From the NCBI GenBank assembly GCA_023055355.1, contig JALJCS010000055.1, positions 744,001 through 808,000 on the forward strand: DNA of 64,000 nt, given 5' to 3'. The translations under genes were made by a program, and so were the position numbers. The notes under the pieces are model-generated. The model saw only the letters and a program-made list of their open reading frames with translations, was not told the DNA's origin and searched no databases. Every line of letters begins with the position of its first letter. Position 1 is the first letter of the stretch. The stretch comes from Agelaius tricolor (Eukaryota > Chordata > Aves > Passeriformes > Icteridae). Positions 1 to 12,900 of this stretch are shown here, in pieces.

Positions 1-273
1 TCTGATGAAGAAAGACCTGAACCCAAATTTTCTTACCATTGCTTGTTGGCTTTCTAACCAAATTGCCTCTGAAGAGAACTGTCCACTAAGGTGGATTTGC
101 TCAGCTACAGGTTGGCTGGCATAGCCCTGGATAATCTAGAGGATATTCTCAGTTCGGAAACTCTTAGTTCGGGAATCCCTTGGCTCCTGCCATGCATCAC
201 TGCCAGTGTTGAATATTGGCTGTCAGCTCGCAGGTATCTTCTGCCTAAGCCTCTTCTGCTTCCCAATGCTCAG

Positions 274-3200
274 GTTCGCTTCCTGGAGCAGCAGAACAAG
301 GTGCTGGAGACAAAATGGACCCTTCTGCAGGAGCAGGGCCAAAAAAACAATTCTGGCAAGAGCAACCTGGACCCGCTGTTCGAGGCCTACATCAACAACC
401 TGCGACGGCAGCTGGCCAACCTGCTCAATGAGCGGGGACGCATGGATGGGGAGCTGAAGAACATGCAGGACCTCGTGGAGGACTTCAAAAACAAGTGAGT
501 GTGAAATGGGCTGTAAATGGTTCAGCTGAGCATTGAGCAGCAGGAATTTTTACCCAGAGGGTGGTCAGGCACTGAACAGGCTCCCCAGGGTCATGGTCCC
601 ATGGCTACCAGAGCTCCAGGAGTGTTTGGACAATGCTCTCAGGCACAGGCTGGGGTTGGTGGGGGTGTCCTGTGCAGGGCCAGGAGTTGGACTCAAGGAT
701 CCTCATGGGTCCCTTCCAACTCAGCTGATTCTATGGTTCTATGATTCTGTAATTCCATGATTCTATGACTCATGTCAAAAATTTCAATTTCTGAAAGTCA
801 AACATCCAGACTGAAGTATTAATGGAAATTTCTCTAGGAAAGGGGAAAAAGTGTCTCCAGTTTGTGCTCCAACCCATAATATAGAACATCTCTAATCACC
901 TCCAATACCCCCTATCTCTCCCTGCGGGACCCATTTTCCTCAACAGCACCAAAAAGGGTCCATCGACATTTTTCCCCATCAAAAAATGGAGATTAAGCCA
1001 GGACACAGCACCTTGTGATGGCTCTTGCAAAGAAAAATCCTCTAAACCAGCTTTACCTTCCTTGTTCCATCTGCATTAAGTCAAAAATGTCCTTTCAGCC
1101 TTCTGAGAAAGGGGAATCTCACTCATTGGAGCTGGACAGCTCCCAGGAGGCTGATTTGGAGATGCCACTCCCAGTCCAGATCACTTTGTAGTCCTACCTG
1201 GATACCTGTTCTGCTTCTCGAGGTCTGATCCAGCACCTCTTTCCCCTTATCTCTGTAGATATGAAGAGGAAATCAACCGGCGCACGGCAGCAGAGAACGA
1301 ATTTGTGGTGCTCAAGAAGGTGGGTGAGACAGGAGGTGCTGCAGATGCTGAGCCAGCCCCAGCATTGCACAGGCTGGGAATATCCTGAGGGATGGGAGAT
1401 CTCATGGAGCTGCATCCTCATCCTTTAGAAGGGTTTTAAATCACCATTTGTTCATGGTATTGTGGGAAAGGAATGGAGTGGCTTGTAGGAAGGAAGCAAA
1501 ATCTCCTCCCACTCTGGTCCCACAGCACACAGAGGTGCAAAACAGACCAGGTAGAGACAAAGGGGGTCAGTCATTCTTGGGAATCCCAGGTACCAAGGCC
1601 AAAGAGCCAGGACCTTCCTCCTTATCCACTTCCAAATTACACAGAGCACTTTTTTGGGGCATGAGATGCTGTCTTGGTGCTCTTCCAGTGGGATGTGCCA
1701 AGCACAGCTTCTCTACCAGGCAGCAGGGACAGGGGCAGCCTTGTCTCCAGGCTTGGCTGTTTCTTGGCTGTGGCTAGGAATTTCTTTCTGGCTGAGAAGA
1801 GGATCCAGGTGCCACAGGTGTCCCCACAGCTGCTCTTTTCCAGGATGTGGATGCTGCTTACATGAACAAGGTGGAGCTGGAGGCCAAGGTGGATGCCCTG
1901 AGTGATGAACTCAACTTCCTTCGAGCCCTCTACGAGGCGGTACAGACAAATCCCCGATTCCTGCCCTGCCGTTGTCCTTGGCTGGGGAATGCCACCATTC
2001 TGAGGGCTGGGAGAGGTAAGTGCAGCTCGCATGTGCTTCCCACAGGAGCTGGCCCAGCTCAGCGCCCAAGTGTCTGACACTGCTGTCATCCTGTCCATGG
2101 ACAACAACCGGGACCTGGACCTGAGCAGCATCATTGCTGAAGTCAAAGCTCAGTACGAGGACATCGCCAACCGGAGCCGCGCCGAGGCCGAGGCTTGGTA
2201 CCAAACCAAGGTGAGCTGACCCATCATTGCCACACGAAATCCTTGCTGCCCCTAAGAGGGGATGTTTGAGCCACGTCTCCTCCAGCCAGACACCTCAGAT
2301 GGTTCAGGTTACATCTTCCTTCTCACCTCAGTTTGAGGAGCTGCAGGCCACGGCTGGGAAACACGGTGATGACCTGCGCAACACGAAGGGTGAAATCTCA
2401 GAGCTCAACCGGCTCATCCAGAGGATCCGCTCCGAGATAGAGAACACGAGGAACCAGGTAGGCATGGCAAAAAGAGCCAACAGAGCCCCATTCTGTTGTC
2501 CCTTAACACTACAGCTCAGCTTTGCTGATCAGGGACTTTTCCAGCCTTGTTAAAGGTGTGGAATTCCCACCTGGAAAGGGCTTAACACTGTAAAGCTTAA
2601 CTATTAAGTCGATCTTGCCAGCCTGGCGTTTCAACTCCAGCCGTGTTAGCTCAGCTGGAACATTTTCCATGAACATCCCAGCCAGAATGGGTTTCTTCCT
2701 TGGGTGACTCTCACCCAAAGGCAAGAGCAGCTTTCCAAGCCCTCCCATCCCTTGCAGTGTGCCACCCTGCAGACGGCCATTGGAGACTCAGAGGAGCGCG
2801 GGGAGATGGCCCTCAAGGACGCCAAGGCAAAGATGATTGACCTGGAAGACGCCCTGCAGAAAGCCAAGGCTGACATGGCCCGGCAGCTCCGGGAGTACCA
2901 GGAGCTCATGAACGTCAAGCTGGCCCTGGACATTGAGATCGCGACCTACAGGAAGCTGCTGGAGGGCGAGGAGAGCAGGTGGGAGCAAAATCCTTGTGGG
3001 GATAATAGTGACTGTCACTTTTCCCATCAGAGATTGGTTCCTCTGCCTGTATCCATAATTTTACTCCAATCTTCTCTAATCCCCCAACAGGCTCAGTGGG
3101 GAGGGACTGAACCCCATCAGCTACTGTAAGTATCACAGTTCTGGATCCCAAAGTCTGGCTTTGGGAGCAAGGCCTGGGAGAAACCATGGGAAAAGGGAAA

Positions 3201-4032
3201 TTTTGCCCCACATAAGACTTTTGGAGCCTTCCCCTGTCATTATGGGCTTGTGCAGGGGACAGAAGTTGGGTTCAAGTCCTGTGGGTCAAGGTCCTGATGA
3301 TGGTGCTTCCTGGGACTGGGTGACTTCCCAGAGAAGCTGTGGCTGCCCCTTCCCTGGAAGTGTCCAAGGCCGGGTTGGAGGGGGGTGGGGGACCAGCCTG
3401 GGATAAGGGAAGGAGTCCCTGCCCATGGCAGAGGCAGGGATGGGATGACTTTTATGGCCCCTTCCAGCCCAGCCCATCCCGTTATTCCATGGCTGCCAAG
3501 CAGATGTCCAACCCTCTGATTGCTTTTCCTTGCAGCTGTCATCAGCTCCAGCTCTGGCATTTCTGGTGGAGCTGGCTTAGGAGGAGGATTTGGTGGACTG
3601 AGCCTGAGTGGAGGAGGCGGCGGAAGTGGTTTTGGCCTTGGAGGAGGTGGTGGAAGCAGCTTTGGTCTTGGAGGAGGTGTTGGAAATGGTTTTGGCCTTG
3701 GAGGAGGCAGCGGGAGCAGTTTCGGTCTTGGAGCTGGCGGAGGAGGAGGAGGAGGAGGAGGAGGAAGCTACAGTTTTGGAAGTGGAGGAGGACTCGGACT
3801 TGGGGCTGGAGGTGGTCTTGGAGGTGGATTTGGAGGAGGGAGTGGTCTGGGCACTGCTGGCAGCTACAGCCATGCTGGGGGTGGCAGCAGCGCCCTGAGC
3901 ACCAGTGGAGGGAATTTCAGCTCTGGAAGTGCAAAAGGCACCAACCCAGGTGTGAAAATCGTCTCCAAAACCTCCTCCAGCAAAAAGAGCATAAAAAGCC
4001 AAAGCCTGAAGAATGCCACAGAGCCTGAGTAA
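274..4032 (+). CDS. Type II keratin, exons 2-9 (5' partial; head exon outside window)
   Basis: Basic intermediate-filament protein that pairs with a type I keratin in the epithelial cytoskeleton. Exons: 274-494, 1259-1319, 1844-1939, 2046-2210, 2332-2457, 2758-2978, 3091-3125 and 3536-4032. All are bounded by AG/GT, and the sizes match the type II layout. The in-window CDS encodes 473 aa in an open frame. Exon 2 opens with [15 protein letters not shown] (end of coil 1A) and carries a slightly longer linker ([11 protein letters not shown]) than the neighbouring genes. Exon 7 holds the helix-termination motif [13 protein letters not shown]. Exon 9 encodes an unusually long glycine-rich tail ([16 protein letters not shown] loops) that ends in a Ser/Lys segment. 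The missing exon 1 must end in phase 0. The long tail suggests an epidermal KRT5/KRT2-type keratin, but the paralogue cannot be named without the head. CR1 copies lie in introns 2 and 8. Confidence 0.95.
536..772 (+). mobile_element. CR1 retroposon 3' fragment in intron 2 of the first keratin
   Basis: Sense CR1 3' end: the stretch from the lost-parenthesis-like text 'cactgaacaggctcccc' on to a terminal run of ATTCTATG-type repeats. 5'-truncated as usual for CR1. Confidence 0.8.
3318..3495 (+). mobile_element. CR1 3' fragment in intron 8 of the first keratin
   Basis: Sense CR1 3' end with the characteristic 'agaagctgtggctgcccc' block and a degenerate ATTCCATGG end. It stops about 40 bp before the exon 9 acceptor. 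Confidence 0.75.
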
Positions 4033-5512
4033 AGCCAAGCCCAGACCCTCCTCTGTTCCTCCTGCCCACTGTTCTCCCCCACCTCCACCCTTCCAGCTGC
4101 CCCTGCCCTGCTCCTGCTCTGTAGTTCTCACGCGTTTGGATCTTGGGTCAAGAAAAGCAGTGGAACACACAGAAATCAGAGCTCTCCAAGTCCCTGGAAC
4201 AGGAGTTAAAGAAAAACACGGGCCTAAGTGATTGTTCTGAATGGGGAATTGGTTTGGTTTTCCATTTGTGTTTAGTAAGGCCAAACAATTTGTGATTGTG
4301 GCCACCCACAGCCATCAGCTGAAACAGAGCAAATAGCAGGGAAAGTTTTAGCTCAGTTCTGGCTTCTTCAGCCCAGAAGCCCAGGGATGGGCTGGGAATA
4401 TGTATTTAGCTCACCCTGCTTTGCCTTCACTGCTGGAATGAGCCCAACTCACTCCTTCACAAGACAAGCTCGTCTGCATCAGAGGTCTGGGTTATTTTTC
4501 TGCTGTCTAGAATTACCCCTGGAGGCTACTCAAACATCCCAGGCAGTGGCTTGTAATGTCCCTCTTAACATTTTCTTCATTCTGAGTCACTCTGGTGAGA
4601 TAGAAAATCCCTCTTTCCTCCATTCAAAGCCAAGTTTTGAAAGATATGATTCTTCCAGATATTGTCAAGTTTTGCTGCTGAGTCAGCTCAGGCACTTGAG
4701 CCTGACCAGGGATTCGGAGCACTTATGTTGGAGCAGCAACCTGAGATCCCTCCACCCACAGATGAGAATTCAGTGTGCCACGAGCTTGTCAAAAATCTTT
4801 TCCCAAATCACTCTCCCCTTCCTGCCCTTTCTCTTCTTAAATGAGTTTGCCCACAGTGGCCCTTACATGTAACTTTGGGGGTGGTTTTTGTCAGAGGATT
4901 CACCAGTGACTGATCCAGAACCTATGAAAAAGGGCTTGTTTTCTAAATTATGGGATTTTAAAATTCTAAATAATGTCTGACACAATGAGTTCTTCTAAAG
5001 CAAGATCAATGCTTGCTGTTAAATGGGGTTTCTGTCCTGTCCCATGCAAGGTGTTGCTGGAATGTCTTCAAAAATTCCCAAATCCTCCAGCATCCAAGTC
5101 TTGCTGTCTTTCCCTGTGGCCTTGGTCACAGCAGGTGGGGAAAGTCTGAGATTGTGAAAATCACGTTGGAAAAGCTTCCTGAAGGGCCATGTCCACAGCT
5201 CCTGGGGGAATTCCAACATCTCTTCTCTGTGTGGGTTCCTCTGCCACAAGAAAGATCTTTGGGAAACTGGGAAGTGCAGCCGGTTCCAGCCCAGTGTGTG
5301 GGAAGCAAGGCAGTCAAGAGCAGGATGCCTGAGAAACTCCAGGATCCCAAATCTATTTTCCCCTTTTCTGCTAGAATTTACCCCTCTAGCCTTCCACTGT
5401 GTCTTTTTATTTTTGGAAAGCACCATTAAAAAAGAAAATTGCAGCTTTTTATACTTCCATAATAGTGATGCGACTCCGTGTTTCCCTTCCTCTCTCTGTT
5501 TGGAACGTGTCC

Positions 5513-5518
5513 AATAAA
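5513..5518 (+). terminator. Polyadenylation signal AATAAA of the first keratin
   Basis: AATAAA followed by a T-rich downstream element. No earlier AATAAA was seen after the stop at 4032, so the 3' UTR would be about 1.5 kb. An ATTAAA at 5425-5430 is a weaker alternative. Confidence 0.6.
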
Positions 5519-6377
5519 ACCAGATTGTAATTTATTTGTTCTTTTTATTTATCTTTTTATTCTAAACCAGAACCAGCAATAGAAAATATTTCCAACCTTC
5601 ATCAGACAGAGCTGGAGGCATATTTTCTTTACTTCCAGGGAAAAGCTTTGAAATTCTGATTAAATTATAATGAAAATCTTGAAATTGGTTGTCCCAAAAT
5701 AAATTCAAGAATTGGAGAAAACTGGGGGAGGAAGGGGAGGAAGAGAAGGAGGGTTGAGTTTTATCCATAAGTGACAAGAAAATTAATCATCATTCATTTA
5801 TTAACTTATTTGGGTTAATCCAAAATATTTTCTTCCATGGAAGGGAGGATTTGGGGCATCCAGGCAAAACCTCAGGATTCAATTTTTGCTTTCTTAAAAA
5901 GCCAGGGCAAGTCCAAGTGTCTGCAGGGCTCTTGGGGAGGCCTTATCTGGAAGATCTGGGGTGGGGATGGGTGCTGGAGCACAACAACACCACTGATGCA
6001 GATATTTCAGTCAGTCATTGCAAAAGGAGAATAAAACAAAGAAATAGTGGAGGAAAAACCCTCAGCCAAACATTATTGCAAAGCCCTTATTGAATTTCAA
6101 AGGTTCAGATGCTTTGCTCTGCCCTGACCTTGCAACATCCTGGCCCTGCATAACTCCGGGCAGAACTTGGGAAGGAGCAGGAGCAGGGAAAGGAGCAGGA
6201 ACAGGGGAAGGAGCAGGAGCAGGCATGCCAGCGTGTCCTGGCAAGTTCAAAGGAGATGCTTCAGCAAAACCTTGCTCAAACCCAGGTGCACCAAAACACA
6301 GCAACATCTCATCCCCTTTGCCCAGGAAATCAAAGGAGCCTCAGTGAAAGATTAAATCCAGAGACAAAACCAGACTC

Positions 6378-6624
6378 AGAGTCCCAGAACCCCAGAATAG
6401 TTGGGGTTGGAAGGGCCCTCTGGAGCTCATACAGTCCAACCCCCTGCCAAGGCACAGATACCTGGAGCAGGTGACACTGGAGGGTGTCCAGGTGGGCTTG
6501 GAATGTCTCCAGAGAGGGACAATCCATGCCCTCCCAGGGCAGCTCTTCCAGGACTCTGCTACCTCCATGGAAAGAAGTTCTTCCTAACATTGGGGTGGAA
6601 TTTCTGGTGTTCTGGTTTATGGCC
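6378..6624 (-). mobile_element. CR1 fragment, antisense
   Basis: Antisense CR1: opens with 'agaatagttggggttggaa' and ends with 'aagttcttcctaac', matching the CR1 3' region read backwards. It abuts a sense CR1 piece, so the pair forms a head-to-head junction near 6628. Confidence 0.75.
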
Positions 6625-6631
6625 ATGATTC

Positions 6632-6795
6632 CTCCCTGCCCAGGGAGGTGGTAGGATTGCCATCCCTAAAGGTGTCCAGGGGATGACTGGATGTGGCACG
6701 CAGTGCTCTGGGCTGGTACGAGGTGGGGATTGGGCACAGATGGGATTTGATGATCCTGGAGGTCTTTTCCCACCTCGGGGATTCTGAGATCCTTG
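6632..6795 (+). mobile_element. CR1 fragment, sense
   Basis: Sense CR1 3' part ('ccctgcccagggaggtggt' through 'ggatttgatgatcctggag' to a GATTCTGAG end). It lies directly beside the antisense copy. Confidence 0.7.
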
Positions 6796-6929
6796 TCCTG
6801 TCACTGGGCACCACTGAACAGTCTGACACCATCCTCTTTCCACCCCTTGGAGATGTCCACATGGACTGATGAGAAACCCTCTCAAATGAGATATTTTTAT
6901 GGATATTTGGGTATTCTTATGATTGTTGG

Positions 6930-7300
6930 GATCCCCTCTCAGCCTCCTCTTCTCCAGACTGACCACGCCCAGCTCCTGCCATTTCGCTTCATCAAAAAGA
7001 TGCTCCAGATCTCTCATCACCTTTGTGGCTTCCACTGGACCCTCTCCAGGAGTTGCTTGTCCTTCTGGAACTGCAGAGTCCAGAGCAAAACACAGAACTC
7101 CAGACGTGGCCCCACCAGGGCCAAGCAGAGGGACAGGATCCCCTCCCTGACCCACTGGCCATGCTTTTCCTGAGGCATCCCAGGATTCCATTGGAATTCC
7201 ATTCCTTCTGATCATGAGCACTGCTGGCTCATGTCATCCTTGCCTGTCATCCACCAAGACTCCTCAGTCTCTGCTGTCCAGAGGATGTTGCAGACAGGCC
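6930..7300 (-). mobile_element. CR1 fragment, antisense, more 5' portion
   Basis: Antisense match to the CR1 region upstream of the 3' end (text such as 'ctttgtggcttccactgga' and 'cactgctggctcatgtc'). Diverged, with no coding capacity left. Confidence 0.7.
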
Positions 7301-9121
7301 AAAAAACCAGCGAAGGTGAAAAATAAACTCTGAGTCACCTCAATTTCCGACCTCGCCAAATTGCACAGTTGGGTGCGAGGATTTAACACAGCTTTTGACA
7401 ACCCAACCTTAACCAAGGAGAGTTTTTAACATCTTTTTTTCTAGTCCCTTCTGAAAAAAAGAGCAAATCAGAGCTCAGAGGCAGCTGAGCTCCTGCAGAC
7501 AGGAGCCCTGTTCCTCCTCCCCTTTCTCTGCAGTGCCCTCACCCCCCAGACAGCCCCCCATGAAATGTCCTGGAACTGTCCCACCTGAGAGGACAGCACA
7601 GCCCCCCTGCAGCCCCGAGCACCTTCAGTGGGACACCACTGCATGTGAGTGACACAAACCGAGAAAGGAAAGTGTGAGGGACCGAGAGATTCCACAAGAA
7701 TTTTCCTTGTTTTGGTGCCTAAGCCATCCTTTGCTTTGCTCTTTCAAATCCTTTGTAATAGTCAACTTAATTGCCATTGTCTGCAGCAACAGGCTTTCCT
7801 AGAAGAGCTGGGGAAGTAATGATTCCCTTCCACATGAATCCTTTCCCTCTGCTTTAATTAAAACCTGTGCTCCTGTTCCCAGGTGTGACTTTGCATAAGC
7901 AATTTGGGAGTCAAAGGCAAGTTCCGTGCCTGGCCCCCATCCACGGGCTCCTGGCACACTTGTGCCAGTTCACATGGGCAGGCATAGGAAAGCAAATCCC
8001 CATGGATCTGCCATGCTTGGAGCAGAGTTTATCTATTTTCAGTATCACTGTGTTATTTTCAGTGCCCAGAGGTCTCAGGGCTGAGGTTGCTGCCGCTGTG
8101 AAATCGGGAGCCGCTGGGTTTGGGTGGAGTGAGGGGAGAAGTTTTCCCAGCAAAATGCTGCGTTTCCAGCAGGATATTCCCACATCTCCACTCCTGGGGT
8201 GAGAGCACCCCCTTGCTACAGCCCAGCCGCCTCCCAGTCGCGGGAGGGATTTTGGATCAGCCCATTGGGGATCAGCTCCGATTGCGCCCGCAGTGACTCA
8301 CTATCGGAATCAGGAGCGCTCCAAGGAGATGGGAGTTGGGAGCGCTGCTGTTTTCTGATTGCAAGGAGACAAAACCCAACCAAAGCAAACCCAACCCAAC
8401 CAAACCCCTCCTGCTCAGGCTCTTTCAAGTTCCCAGACAGAAAAAAAAGCAGCGGTTGGAAACACATCAACACAAACAAGCTCTGAGACGCAGCCGATCC
8501 GCCTAAACTCCTCCTTTTGGATTGAGCTCCTGCACTTTCTGCTCATGTAGATGAATTTGGGAAATTTTTTTGTTTGAGCTGCTCAGGGTCTCATCTCTCT
8601 GTCTTTCACTATTACTTCCCCTGGCCAAGGTGGGCAGCCTTGGCCAGTGGGCAGAATCAGTTCACAAAAGTATTTGGGGAGGCATTTTGAGTGGGAATGA
8701 GGGGATTTCCTCTCCTGTATCTCATGTCAAGCTCTTCATAGACACAAGAGAAGGATCCCTGGCTCTCAAGCCTTTACACAACCCAGACTCATTTGTGGGG
8801 GTTGAAACTCCTGCACAAGGGTTCACCCAGAAGCAACATCAAGAGGCAAAAGCTATTTTAGAAAGTTTTTCCAACTGTGTGATCTCAGCGGAGTGAAGGA
8901 GGGGCTGCGGAGGAAAGTGGGTGAATTCCCCTCCACAGAACATCTTTTAGAGCCAGCAATGACGTGGAAACTGTTGGATAAATATAAGGGGGGGTGGAGG
9001 GAGGCAGAAAAAGCGATAAAAATATCACTTCAGATGGAGCTTTTGAACCCTGAGCCTGACAAGGAGGTACTATAGAACCACAATAATTTCGAGCAGATTT
9101 TTAGTAGTGTTTTTTAAGTCG

Positions 9122-9209
9122 AAGGAAAGTATTATTTAATTTATTTCCTATTAAGGAAAGTACTATTTAATCTATTTCCTATTAAGGAAAGTACTATTTA
9201 ATCTATTTT
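9122..9209. repeat. 31-bp AT-rich tandem repeat, about 2.8 copies
   Basis: Copies start at 9122, 9153 and 9184, exactly 31 bp apart. The unit begins AAGGAAAGTA and runs through TATTTAAT and TTTCCTATT. Copies 2 and 3 are almost identical; copy 1 differs at about two bases. Confidence 0.9.
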
Positions 9210-9867
9210 GACATGATTTTGGAAAAAGCATTTACAAGCTGTCTTTCAAAATCATGTTAACTAATTCCTCAGTTCTCCCCTGGAATGAGGGGAGATGATT
9301 TTTGGTAAGATCCCAGGAAATACTGCCATGACACAACTTCCATTCAGCTCATCTCCTCAAGCCCATGACCATTTAGATCCAGAAAAAAAAAAAAAAATCA
9401 AACTTGAATGTTAAAAAAACAATGTCAGCAGCGATCATTAAAACCACCTTCAGACCCAACTTTCCCAAGCCGACAACAGGACACGCATGGCCAGTTGCAG
9501 AGCTGGAAATCTTGGAAAAGCCCCTACTTTTCTTGCCTATGCAACGTGTTAAACCTGAAAATGCGACTTGCAAAATCTTCGCTTTGCTCAAGTGAGCGAG
9601 TCCTTGTCTCGCCTGAGGGAAAGCGGCTCCCAGGGTCTCGGGAATCATGTTGCATCCTGCCCTGAGCGCAGACCTCGTCCCATTCAATGCTAATTCCATG
9701 ACTCAGAGCGGCGGCTTTGGTGGAGGGGGGAGCTCCTCTCGCCGTTACTTTCCTGCCTGCAAACAATGCATTTTTCAGCGCCTCGCCGTAGCCGAGGTGT
9801 GTTTGACAAGGCAAGTTGCTGCAAGGCACGTCAAGTTCTGAATTCCCGTGCCAAGTTTTCCAAGCAG

Positions 9868-9874
9868 ATAAAAG
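9868..9874 (+). promoter_or_regulatory. TATA-like box (ATAAAAG) of the KRT5-like gene
   Basis: GATAAAAGAGG lies 131 bp before the ATG. The next keratin has the same core 135 bp before its ATG. Transcription should start near 9900. Confidence 0.6.
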
Positions 9875-9998
9875 AGGAGGCTCCCAAGCTCTCCCATTAC
9901 AGGGGTTTCTGTCTCCATTGCCCTCTGCTCTTTTCCTGCTGCGCAGCCTTTTTTTGTTTTCCTCTCTCCTACTCTTTGTCTTCCCAACTGAACCAGCC

Positions 9999-12900
9999 AT
10001 GAGCCGTATCTCTTTCAGATCATCTACTGGAGGGGGCATGAGGGGCTTTAGCTCAGGCTCTGCTATTGTAGGAGGTGGCGGTGGTGGGACCAGAAGCAGT
10101 TTTAGCTCTGTGTCTGTCTCCAGAGTTGGAGGAGGAAGAGCTGGAGGTGGAGGAGGCTTTGGAGCTGGCGGTGGCTTTGGCAGCAGAAGTCTCTATAACT
10201 TGGGTGGAAGCAAAAGAATTTCCTACAGCTCGGTCGGTGGAGGTCTACGGAGCGGAGCCGGGGGCGGATACGGCTTCGGTCTTGGCTATGGTGGTGGAGC
10301 AGGCGCTGGCTTTGGCTTAGGAGGAGCCGGTGGTGGTGGTGGCTATGGGCTGGGAAGTGGATTTGGGCTGGGAGGGCCCGGATTTGGTGGCCGAGGTGGC
10401 CCCGGGTTCCCTGTTTGCCCGCCTGGTGGCATCCATGAAGTGACTGTCAACCAGAGCCTCCTGGCACCCCTCAAGCTGGATATCGATCCGGAAATCCAGA
10501 AGGTGCGAACACAGGAGAGGGAGCAGATCAAGACCCTCAACAACAAATTTGCCTCCTTCATTGACAAGGTGAGAGTTTGGTCTGAACCATCAAGCCACGC
10601 ATGCTATCAGTTGCCTCGGGATAAAACCTTCAGGAAGAAACTTCATTTGGATTTAGGGACTTGCCTGAACTGATCCCAGCCGACAAACAACGTGGGCTTG
10701 GCTGAAAACTAAGAACTGTTTTATGTTTCCTCTTAGCAAGGATGAGTTTTTCAGCATCTTCATATTATTGACAAAGTAATTCTCTCTCTTCCCTGTAAAA
10801 ACAATTCTGGGGTGGATGGCTCTTCTCCTCTACAATGGGATACAACCAGTTTAGACCAGTAAGGTGGGCTGAACATCTACTGGGGCGAGAAACATTAAAC
10901 TTGCAAGTACAGGTGTTTGGCCTGATTAAAACTCCTGAAAAATCTTGCTAAACACCTCCAGAAGCTTCTAATACTTTTAAGAAGTAGAAGCCCTAAACTG
11001 GGACATTGCTAACAATTCCCTTCTGTTTGTCCCAATATCTCTGGACCTTTTCTGTTGGTGATCCCACCTTTTCCTGGCCATTGTGAGGTTTTTCCACACA
11101 TGTCCCTGGTTTTGTTTCTCCCCAGGTGCGCTTTTTGGAGCAGCAGAACAAGGTGCTGGAGACCAAGTGGACCCTCCTCCAAGAGCAGGGTCACACTGTC
11201 ACCAGGAAGTCCCTGGAGCCCATTTTCGAAGCCTACATCAACAACCTCCGGCGGCAGCTCGACAGCCTGGTGGGAGAGAGGGGCCGGCTGGACTCCGAGC
11301 TCCGGAGCATGCAGGACATGGTGGAAGACTTCAAGAACAAGTAAGGGATCCTGCTCTGCAGAGTGAGTCATCCCAGCCAGGAAATTCTGGGCCGGTGCTC
11401 ATTCCTGCTAGTGCACACTTGGTGTTTGATCCAGGCTCCTCTTCCCAGCATAAAACGTGTTCCCAGAATTACCCCGTGCTACTTTACATTTATCACAGGC
11501 AAGGTCAGTGAATTCCTGGGGAACGGTGTTCCAGCACAACAGAGGTCACAGTCTGATCCCTGAAGTCTCCTGACATAATATACCAGGAGACAGAAAAATT
11601 AGTAAATTGTGAGGATAATAGACAGGCAAAACCAGAATGAAATGTAGCCAATAAACTTCCAGCTCCAAAATCCTCCATTTCCCATTCTGTGAAGGAAATT
11701 CCAGCTTTTCTAGAGGTCCCAGGTGATCTGGGAGTGCTCAGGCTCACTCAGCTCCCATCACCTGTAAGATGATCAGCGCTTTACCAAAAATTTCCCTGGG
11801 GAGAGCATTAACCCCCTGCTGGGATCCAGTGCAGGGGGGATGGATCATTCTCAGGACACACCAGTCAGCACCTGCTGCCTGGAAGGGATTTTCTGGGGGG
11901 AATTTTTAGGTGAGGCCATTGACTTTTATTTGGCTGAGAACAATATGTCCCTTCTTCAACCAGTCCTGCCTGCAAATTTGAGAATCATCCTGCAGGGCTG
12001 GAATATGTTAATATTAGGTAGTTAAGCATGGGAAGAGACAGATTTTTTGGGAGGGGAGCTGGGAAGACAACACTTAGATCCAACAGGAGGGACTGGCAGA
12101 GCTGCTAGTGTGGTTTTGGGTGCTTTTGAGGTCTTGAAATGTGTTGTAGGATTTTTGGAAATACTGGTTAGGCCCCAAATAAATTCTACAGTCTGGATTT
12201 CAGAGCTACCTCTTGGAAAAGAGAACACAGTTTAAGTCTAGAGTTTTCCCCCATCCACTGGCTTATTCCCACCTCTTCCCTTGTCCACTAACAGATCCGG
12301 CTGCAGGGAAAACTCTGCCAATATTGGTGAGAGGACTGGCACAAATCTGCCTTTGAAAGCCAGGTTTTGCCTCAACAGCCTGCATGTTTTGTCTACTTTC
12401 TAGCCAAGCCCTGCCCTGATTATCTGATGAGAGAATGTTGCTCAGAGCCATAGAAAGTTCCACAGAACCACTGTCAGAGCTGTAATGATCCCCTCTTGCA
12501 CAACCATGGAGTTTTTTGTTTTAATTAAATGCTGCAGTGGGTTCCTCAGAGCCATTAGCATTATTATAATATCAAATACCAAATGATTGCTTTATTATAC
12601 ATTTGTAGGCATTGCAGTGCAGCTTTGTTGAAAGTCTTTTGCATAACTTTGCTTGGAGCGAAGGTCACCGGGAATGGCTGCTCCTGCTTCCTGCCAAAAC
12701 GGGCTCTGAATCTGCACATTTATGTATGAGCTTGACTTTATGGGCAGTGATTAAAATATATTAATTTAACTGAGACTACTCACACCATGGAGTCCCACAG
12801 TTCAAAGACAGTAATATTTGCTCTGCGTCTGCTCTGGATAAACATGTGGGAGTAGGGAATATATCCATGAGCCACAACTGATGATTTGGGAATGGGGTGC

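Larger units (their letters stand above)
5540..9867. other. Intergenic region between the first keratin and the KRT5-like gene
   Basis: About 4.3 kb with no keratin exon seen on either strand. It contains three CR1 pieces (6378-6624, 6632-6795, 6930-7300), a 31-bp tandem repeat (9122-9209) and a short A-run near 9385. An AP-1 consensus TGACTCA lies at 9699-9705 and another near 8294. The rest is unique sequence in which I recognise no gene. Confidence 0.6.

Noticed and set aside
3577..4305. 242-codon Ser-rich minus-strand frame and 229-codon Trp/Arg-rich plus-strand frame
   Set aside because: They are antisense and alternate-frame shadows of the glycine-rich keratin tail exon.
5425..5430. 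ATTAAA as the main poly(A) signal of the first keratin
   Set aside because: The canonical AATAAA at 5513 with a better T-rich downstream region is preferred; kept only as an alternative.
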